Below the pieces are notes generated by a model. The model worked only from the letters and a program-made list of their open reading frames with translations. It did not search any database and was not told the origin of the DNA. A DNA stretch of 64,000 bases from Dreissena polymorpha (lineage: Eukaryota; Mollusca; Bivalvia; Myida; Dreissenidae). How positions within the stretch are numbered: position 1 is the first letter of the stretch; each line of letters opens with the position of its first letter. This document shows positions 61,201-64,000 of this stretch, in pieces. The stretch is taken from assembly GCF_020536995.1 (NCBI RefSeq), contig NC_068356.1:80643107-80707106 (forward strand), in the 5' to 3' direction. The position numbers were made by a program, and so were the translations under genes.

Positions 61201-61631
61201 TTTGAGAATGGGTCAGTTTCTAGTACCCTTAGATAGAGCAGGAAAAGACCAGGCTAAACTATTTCAAACAGGGAATGGCATAAGACTGTCCAACTGTGCA
61301 GCACAAATTTTTCATTCTTACAAATGCTGGTATGATAAAAAAGATCCATTTTGCCATTATAACAACCTGCATATTAATACATAGCAACATTTACTAATAT
61401 TGACTCTCTCAAATAGAAGTTTTTGATCCCTATCAACAAACTCACAAACCAAGAAAGTTCAACAAAATGATACCTTTAGTCCATAATCCAAATTTGCCAC
61501 AGGGAATTTATCTGGAAAAGGTATAATCTGTTGAATCTGATGGGAATAATATTTAGGGTTGCTGTTTTTCATTGACTCTAAGAATTTCCGCCGCATTTTC
61601 TTGGTAGACATTTCTGCTGCTAGTTTCTCAT
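36392..61631 (-). CDS. Uncharacterised nuclear-type protein, C-terminal 765 aa (10 exons; 5' end outside window)
   Basis: Exons on the minus strand are 61631-61474, 58580-58486, 57777-57678, 57303-57121, 50941-50810, 40293-39979, 39006-38793, 38508-38350, 37931-37818 and 37221-36392 (stop). All phases match and the joined frame is open. The first visible exon enters in phase 1, so upstream exons are beyond the right edge. Exons 2-4 give IFHELIKYTGLYPTPTQKMA, ANAIVETFPTLAAK and DSWYVILCDKFRNERRG, a module I have seen in SAMD3-like proteins (YPT…P.L…W…KFRNxRR). Next come Ala/Gln-rich and charged segments (TTDDDEEEAAAML; KKRSVRRKTHSPKRV, NLS-like). A short putative zinc site, CTLLCTCGSKVKLGRARM then HNYSNYHLKRC, spans the last two junctions. 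A long Ser/Thr-rich tail has two VLN(T/V)P repeats. I do not recognise the family. The exon starting at 40293 begins with ATG and could also serve as an alternative start. Confidence 0.78.
37975..38310. mobile_element. MITE fragment next to a full palindromic 'GCCTGTGC…' element
   Basis: 37975-38098 carries the CAGCATAAAACCTGAACAGA and GAGTTACTAGCAGGCTGTT hairpin. 38092-38310 is a near-complete palindromic element: CAGAGGCTAATCAGGGACGA, CACTCCGCTTTTATGACATT, AAAATCCAAGTTAGGCGGAA, AGTGTCGTCCCTGATTAGCC, TACGCACATGCATTATGCCC. It ends about 40 bp from exon 38508-38350 of the right-hand gene. Confidence 0.7.
39052..39262 (+). mobile_element. Palindromic 'GCCTGTGC…GCACAGGC' element
   Basis: GTCCCAGATAAGCCTGTGCA, GTCCAAACAGGCTTATGAGG, then the mirrored half CTGATTAGCCTGTGCACACC, ACACAGGCTAATTTGGAAGG. 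Each half is itself a stem, so the element can form two cruciforms. Close to exon 39006-38793. Confidence 0.7.
39474..39918. mobile_element. MITE (CCTTTTCCCGCTC…) followed by palindromic element copy
   Basis: 39474-39719 holds TTTAACCTTTTCCCGCTCAA, CAGAATAAAACCAGAACAGC, CTGCTCATCAGTATCTTAGA and GAGTGGTATAGGATTAAG. 39735-39918 holds GATTAGCCTTGGCAGTCTGC, GCAGGCTAACCGGGGACGAC and AGTCTAACTTATCTGGGACG. The second ends about 60 bp from exon 40293-39979. Confidence 0.65.
40467..40679. mobile_element. MITE with TTTAACCCTTTG ends and internal hairpin
   Basis: TTTAACCCTTTGCATGCTGG faces CCAGCGCTCAAAGGGTTAAA. An inner stem (TTTGGATCCTGATGAGACGC CAC / GTGGCGTCTCATTTGGATCC) is nearly perfect. Intronic, upstream of exon 40293-39979. 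Confidence 0.7.
41160..41402 (-). mobile_element. Palindromic 'GCCTGTGC…' element, diverged copy
   Basis: AAAACTGGACTTCATGAACG, TGCAGTCCACACAAACTTTT, GACAACACTTTCTGCCTTAA and GTAGTCCCTGGTAAGCCTGC fit the family with many mismatches. Intronic. Confidence 0.6.
41406..42827. other. Intronic A/T-rich sequence
   Basis: One decayed hairpin-type repeat end near 42280-42360 (GACAGACGGACAG, CCCCTATATAAGGGAC). Otherwise no recognised element or coding frame. Confidence 0.45.
42828..43150 (+). repeat. Hairpin-ended repeat, family 'GAGCTGTCACCATAGGATGA'
   Basis: AAGAGCTGTCACCATAGGAT, ATGCCCCCTATAAACGCTTT, TTTCGAAACCTAAACGC three times, GACGGACAGACGAACGGACG and a CCTTCAAGGGTATAATT end. Related to the head of 5487-5950. 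Confidence 0.65.
43151..43190. repeat. G-rich low-complexity tract
   Basis: Poly-T followed by runs of 14 and 8 or more G separated by TTCT, ending GGGGG. Could form a G-quadruplex on the plus strand; also a likely assembly soft spot. Confidence 0.6.
43815..44350 (-). repeat. Tandem-core repeat, family 'CTTGTCCGGGCCATAACTA', inverted copy
   Basis: ACAAAATTGTCACAAAACCA, TTGACATTGGAGATATTGAC, two ~147-bp units, then CCAGCCCGCCAGCCAGCCCG and TTTTTTCCTTTGGAAAACCTGGTT (hairpin, split AAACC/GGTTT). Mirror of 19496-19912. Intronic. Confidence 0.7.
44601..45705. other. Intronic A/T-rich sequence
   Basis: No repeat family or coding frame recognised, apart from a C9 tract near 45020. Confidence 0.45.
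45706..48074 (-). repeat. Nested repeats: 'GGCCTAGGATCATGAAAC' array inserted in a 'GCTCACCTGAG' element
   Basis: 45706-45830 is the head of a GAGGGCC…CACCTGAGAGGAG element. It breaks at TTTCATCATTATT, and 45830-47173 is a ~10-unit inverted array of the 17252-17962 family (AGTCATGATCAATGTACCTA, TTTCATGATCCTAGGCATAA, GTGACCTTGACCTTTGACCT), ending TCTTCGAAAGGGGGGGGGGC. 47175-48074 then resumes GCCCCGCCCACTGGCGGC units and finishes CTCACCTGAGCAAACAGGTG. This is an insertion of one element into another. Intronic. Confidence 0.7.
48075..48290 (+). repeat. Short hairpin-type repeat 'CCCCTCCGCCTTTAGCGAGGGG'
   Basis: AAAGGGCAATAACTCTCATT, GACGGACAGACAGACGGAGG, ending in the stem CCCCTCCGCC TTTA GCGAGGGG ATAATAA. 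Weak relatives of the end are at 7560-7605 and 9960-9990. Confidence 0.55.
48291..49239. other. Intronic sequence, decayed repeats only
   Basis: Vague repeats of 'CAGAAAGTTTGTTGAGGTTA' and 'AACCTGTATCATTT' suggest an old tandem-core element. No coding frame. Confidence 0.4.
49240..49530 (+). repeat. Hairpin-type repeat, family 'CCCCTACCGGCTCCACC', copy 2
   Basis: ATTGCGAAGCAATATATGTCCCC (stem ATTGC/GCAAT), TTTTTGACGTAGGAACAAAA, then GTCCCTTACGGTATAACCGGTAGGGG. Longer at its 3' end than 1939-2225. Intronic. Confidence 0.65.
49813..50670. mobile_element. 858-bp DNA transposon copy with ~35-bp inverted repeats and 3-bp duplication
   Basis: CAGGCCAAAAAGAAGAATAG (49813) and CTATTTTTCTTTTTGGCCTC (to 50670) are inverted copies; the symmetry continues through TTGTGTTT and GGTCACC. 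Both ends are flanked by ACT. The interior carries a 188-codon open frame on the plus strand with no transposase motif, so I treat it as non-autonomous. CCGACCGACCCTATCTTTTT near each end is characteristic. Intronic in the right-hand gene, ending 140 bp from exon 50941-50810. Confidence 0.75.
50965..51137. mobile_element. MITE-like fragment abutting exon 50941-50810
   Basis: CTTTACCACCATGTTGACTT, AATTTAATTTAAGACCTTTC and AATAAAACCTGAAGCTTGCA match the 'TTAACCCTTTCTCACTCAG' family. Intronic. Confidence 0.5.
51151..51482 (-). repeat. Hairpin-ended repeat, family 'GTGTTTGTCAGAAAC', copy 5
   Basis: AGAGATGTGTTTGTCAGAAA, ATGCCTCCTATTGCGCCGCT, GCAGCTCCATGAGATACACA, GACGGACGGACAGACAG, CACCCTACCAGGGGCATAAA. 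Intronic. Confidence 0.65.
52173..53815 (-). repeat. Tandem-core repeat, family 'GGGCCATGATGGCCC', two copies
   Basis: Two heads AGAGGGCCATGATGGCCCT (palindromic GGGCC/GGCCC) with CGCTCACCTGACTAACCAAA at 52173 and 52585. Units of ~175 bp (CAGATTTCATCAAGATAAAC, GACCAAATTTCATAAAGATT, GATGAAAACTGTGACCTCTA, TTTTTCTATTATTTGACCTA) occur about nine times, with an inner TTTTTGACCTAGTGACCTAG microrepeat. The tail has ACACACGCACGGACGAACAC and CACTTCGTGACAAGTGAGCT. Intronic. Confidence 0.75.
53980..54278 (+). repeat. Repeat family with perfect AGGTCAnnnTGACCT palindrome, copy 3
   Basis: TGAGCACCGCATAACGGGTG, GAAAGCTTGTCAGAATTTTT, AGGTCACAGTGACCT (54071-54085), GTAGAACTCATCAAGGTGCA, GGCTATGACAATACCTCGGG, GAGCTAAAAA. 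Intronic. Confidence 0.72.
54279..55770. other. Intronic region around the transposase fragment
   Basis: Apart from the helix-turn-helix fragment it holds TACGCACC…GTGCGTATTATA arms at 55473-55525, which look like a decayed transposon end, and an A/T-rich spacer. No host exon seen. Confidence 0.4.
54614..54802 (-). mobile_element. Helix-turn-helix fragment of a pogo/Tigger-like transposase
   Basis: 62-codon frame with SYTAKEKLAAISYAEAHDNR, AAGREFGCNEACVRLWHKQK. The pattern (Y.A..K…YAE.H.NRAAGR.FG…VR.W..) is that of the N-terminal DNA-binding domain of CENP-B/pogo-type transposases or BrkDBD proteins. No catalytic domain is seen nearby. Sequence at 55300-55560 (GTGCGTATTATATTTGTGTA, TTTACGGTAA) may belong to the same element. 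It lies in an intron of the right-hand gene on the same strand, but has no matching splice phase. Confidence 0.55.
55771..56800 (+). repeat. Tandem-core repeats: decayed array, then 'ATATCCCCCGCCAAT' family
   Basis: 55771-56335 has four ~130-bp diverged units (AAGTTTCATCAACATT, ATATTGTC, CTCTAGAGTGTTAAGAAG). 56335-56800 has two to three units of AAAGCATTTTTTCAAGATAC, AAAGGGCCATAACTC, CATATATATACTCATACCAA, then GACGGACGGAAGGACGGACA and a CCCCCTATGGCCGGGTATAA end. Intronic. Confidence 0.65.
58088..58262 (+). mobile_element. Palindromic 'GCCTGTGC…GCACAGGC' element
   Basis: TTAATGCATGTGCGTAGTGT, TGCAGTCCGCACAGGCTAAT, AAGGGACGACACTTTCCCCT, TTTAAAGAAAGTCGCTTCCT, ATAAGTGTCATCCCTGCTAA, GCCTGTGTGGACTGCA. 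Intronic, between exons 58580-58486 and 57777-57678. Confidence 0.72.
58628..58800 (+). mobile_element. Palindromic 'GCCTGTGC…GCACAGGC' element
   Basis: TTAACGCATGTGCTTTAAGT, GTGCAGTCCGCACAGGCTTA, GGGACGACACTTTTCGCTTT, AAAAAAATCCAGTTTAGGAA, GTGTTGTCCCTGATTAGCTT. Starts about 45 bp upstream of exon 58580-58486. Confidence 0.7.
59449..60138 (-). repeat. Tandem-core repeat 'GGGCCATAACTCTGTAAAAA', ~3.5 units
   Basis: Head AAGAAACCGTGGGAGACAGG, units of ~181 bp (AATCATCCGACCAGAACCCG, CTGATAATATGCACATCTCC, TCTTGGTAGTGAAG, TTTCATTGAATTCCGGTCAT), tail ACGGACACACGGACAGACGA and CTCCCCCCAAAATTTTTGGAGGGAG (stem CTCCC/GGGAG). Units are 95% or more alike by eye, so it is young. Intronic. Confidence 0.75.
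60321..61122 (-). repeat. Tandem-core repeat 'AGTATCAAGCCAATCGGTC', ~5 units
   Basis: Head AGAGTTCCGCGGTGGGAGAC, units ~130-140 bp (CCAATTTCAATAGGGGTCAT, CAAGGCCAATGCACATG, AGTGACCTTGACCTTTGACC), tail ACCGACAGACCGACATCCAG and CCCCCTCTTCTTCGAATGGGGGC. Intronic in the right-hand gene. Confidence 0.7.
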
Positions 61632-61979
61632 CTACAAAAAATGTTTTATATTTAAAAATACATAAAAATGTATGTACTACTGCTATGAATTATATATTAT
61701 ATATGTATTTAATTCAGGCAAGAAATTCATTCTATATACAAGACGGCAATTTGTTTAACAATTGTCAAGAGTTTGTATTTTAATTGACTGATAAATGAGA
61801 AAGTTAAAATCCATACAATCTATCTACTGTCTATTCACTACAGTATCAATCATATCTGACCTTGCCCTTTGAGCTATGGACATAAAAAATCACACAGAAG
61901 CATGCACTCATTTTAAAGGATCCACAATTGTGACAGTTTTACTGAGCTGTCTTCAAGCTGTCACATATAATATCTGATA
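61632..61979. other. Intron upstream of the first visible exon of the right-hand gene
   Basis: A/T-rich and without recognised features. The acceptor TTTTTTGTAG of exon 61631-61474 lies at its left end. Confidence 0.5.
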
Positions 61980-63620
61980 GAGTTAGCGATTTTTATCCGA
62001 AAAACGTGGGATATTGTATTGATGTGCGTCTGTCCGTCAGTCCGTCCTGGCCACCTGCTCCTCCTACACTATTAGCACTAGAACCTTGAAACTTACATAC
62101 ATGGTAGCTATGAGCATATGTGCGACGGTGACTGTGACGGAATCTTGATCTGACCCCTGGGTCAAAAGTTATGGGGGTTGGGACAGGGCCGGGTCAGAGA
62201 TATTCACTCATTTTTTTATGTTATTTTACATTAACTTCTTCATTTCTGCACCGATTTACTTCAAATTGATACTAAGCCTCTCTTATGACACTAAGGTCAA
62301 TCTCAACTATGCATGGCCCCATTACCAACCCTGGGGCGCCCCTGCCACATAGGCCATGCCCACCCAAAATTGCCTTTTACTATAATTTCTTCATTTCTAC
62401 ACCGATTCACTTCAAATTGATACTGAACCTCTCTTATGACAATACGCACAATCTCAGCTATGCATGGCCCCAATACCAACCCTAGGGCACCCCGCCCACA
62501 TAGGCCACGCCCACCCAAAATTGCCTTTTACTATAATTTCTTCATTTCTACACCGATTCACTTCAAATTGATACTGAACCTCTCTTATGACAATACGGTC
62601 AATCTCAGCTATGCATGGCCCCATTACCAACCCTGGGGCGCCCTGCCCACGTAGGCCACGCCCACCCAAAATTGCCTTTTACTATAATATCTTCATTTCT
62701 ACACCTATTCACTTCAAATTGATACTGAACCTCTTTTATGACAATACAGTCAATCTCAACTATGCATGGCGCCATTACCAACCCTGGGGTGCCCCGCCCA
62801 CATAGGCCACGCCCACCCAAAATTGCCTTTTACTATAATTTCTTCATTTCTTCAACGATTTACTTCAAATTGATACTGAACATCTCTTATGACAATACAG
62901 TCAATCTCAACTATGTAAGGCCCCATTACCAACCCTGGGGCACCCCACCCATAATAGGCCACACCCACCCAAAATTGTCCTTTTACTATAATTTCTTCAT
63001 TTCTACACAGATTCACTTCTAATTGATACTGAACTTCCCTTATGACAATACGGTCAATCTCAATGTATGGCCCCATTACCAACCCTGGGGCGCCCCGCCC
63101 ATAATAGGCCACACCCACAGAGGCCACGCCCACCCAAAATTGCCTTTTACTATAATTTCTTCATTTCTACACCGATTCACTTCAAATTGATACTGAACCT
63201 CTCTTATGACAATACAATTAATCTCATCTATGCATGGCCCCATTACCAACCCTGGGGCGCCCCATCCACATTGGCCACGCCCACCCAAAAATTGCCTTTT
63301 ACTATATCTTCATTTCTACACCGATTTACCTCAAATTGATACTGAACATCTCTTATGACAATAAGGTCAATCTCAATTATGTATGGCCCCTTTACCAACC
63401 CTGGGGCGCCCCGCCCATAATAGGCCACACCCACCCAAACTTGTCTTTTACTATAATTTCTTCATTTCTACACCGATTCACTTCTAATTGATACTGAACT
63501 TCTCTTATGACAATACGGTCAATCTCAACTATGCACGGACCCATTACCAACCATGGGGCGCCCCTGGGTCAAACATGCAGCGTGGGGATATGCGTCGGCC
63601 TCTGCCGCGCCATTTCTAGT
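61980..63620. repeat. Element with a nine-unit 151-bp tandem array
   Basis: Head GAGTTAGCGATTTTTATCCG, ATTGATGTGCGTCTGTCCGT; then from ~62210 to 63560 nine units containing TTTCTTCATTTCTACACCGA, TTCACTTCAAATTGATACTG, CTTATGACAATACGGTCAAT, CCCATTACCAACCCTGGGGC and AGGCCACGCCCACCC. Period is exactly 151 bp over the first four units, with later small indels. Tail GGGATATGCGTCGGCCTCTG. Every unit is open on both strands, but 151 is not a multiple of three. Confidence 0.78.
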
Positions 63621-63889
63621 TTAAAATGTTTTAGGATAAAGTAGAAAAAAATGGCTAGTTTTAAACGTCAGAATAATATGAAATCCATATCTCAACATTA
63701 AAAGTAAATCGGTCAAGGCAAGCTAAAAACAATAGCACCGCCTTGCAGGTGCAGACCGCTCATCTATTTTCTTTATAAAGGTGAAGGGACTCTCATTTTC
63801 AATCACAAAGGAGGGAGGGGTGGAGTGAAGAGGGGTGTGGACATTTATTACATTATCTTCCAAAAATGCTGAAAAAAAAAAATCAGGGT

Positions 63890-63942
63890 TGGTGGGGGGG
63901 GGGGGGGGGTTGGTGGGGGGGGGGGGAGGGGAGGGGGGGATT
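63890..63942. repeat. G-rich low-complexity tract at the right edge
   Basis: GGTTGG followed by runs of 15, 14 and 8 G separated by TTGGT, A and GA. Potential G-quadruplex and likely sequencing or assembly weak point. Confidence 0.65.
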
Positions 63943-64000
63943 CTTGGGTGCGATGGTTGGACGGTATTTCAAAACATAAAATAATAAAAAGAAATATTTG

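Noticed and set aside
62285-63491. Many 60-95-codon frames on both strands
   Set aside because: By-products of the 151-bp tandem array; frame changes with every unit and there is no start or splice context.
1-64000. Retroviral, LTR or Polinton-like remnants and LINE reverse transcriptases
   Set aside because: No reverse transcriptase, integrase, capsid, envelope or polymerase motifs were recognised in any frame I read.

Overview
The window is gene-poor, A/T-rich and full of repeats, with long introns, C2H2 and PHD zinc-finger genes and no bacterial features. It is animal DNA, most probably from a bivalve mollusc. The main reason is the dense set of repeats built on TGACCTTGACCT-type units with GTCTGTCC/GGACGGACAG runs and hairpin ends (…GCCCCC…GGGGGC…). 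I associate these, and a palindromic 'GCCTGTGC…GCACAGGC' element, with heterodont bivalves such as dreissenids. The species is an inference. I see no CRISPR, rRNA, bona fide tRNA or recognisable retroviral or virus-like element.

Three spliced host genes account for essentially all the coding sequence I can support. (1) On the minus strand, 13701 to 744, a 14-exon gene reads in frame from ATG to stop for 770 codons. It has a CARF (ALS2CR8)-like N-terminal region, a MULE-type transposase core with a candidate DDE triad, one exon made of seven 13-residue tandem repeats, and a complete C4HC3 PHD finger split over the last two exons. (2) On the plus strand, 14128 to 28721, an 8-exon gene encodes about 1021 residues: a KH-like N-terminus, an acidic linker, nine C2H2 zinc fingers and a Ser/Asn-rich tail. 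Its exon 2 uses a GC-AG splice site. Genes 1 and 2 are head to head, with only 426 bp between start codons, so they probably share a bidirectional promoter. (3) On the minus strand, 61631 to 36392, ten exons encode the last ~765 residues of a nuclear-looking protein I cannot name. Its 5' exons lie beyond the right edge. Genes 2 and 3 converge across about 7.7 kb of repeat-rich DNA.

Nearly everything else is interspersed repeat. There are more than a dozen families of elements with short terminal hairpins and a tandem-repeat core (units about 100-180 bp). One of these families carries perfect AGGTCAnnnTGACCT nuclear-receptor palindromes. There are two copies of a tRNA-derived SINE, a TTAA-flanked inverted-repeat element enclosing a tRNA-like Pol III promoter, several MITE families, a copy of an 858-bp terminal-inverted-repeat element with a 3-bp target duplication, a transposase helix-turn-helix fragment, and a nine-unit 151-bp array at the right end.

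The gene models come from reading splice sites and phases by eye. Each has every junction in phase, which is strong internal evidence, but no transcript data were available.
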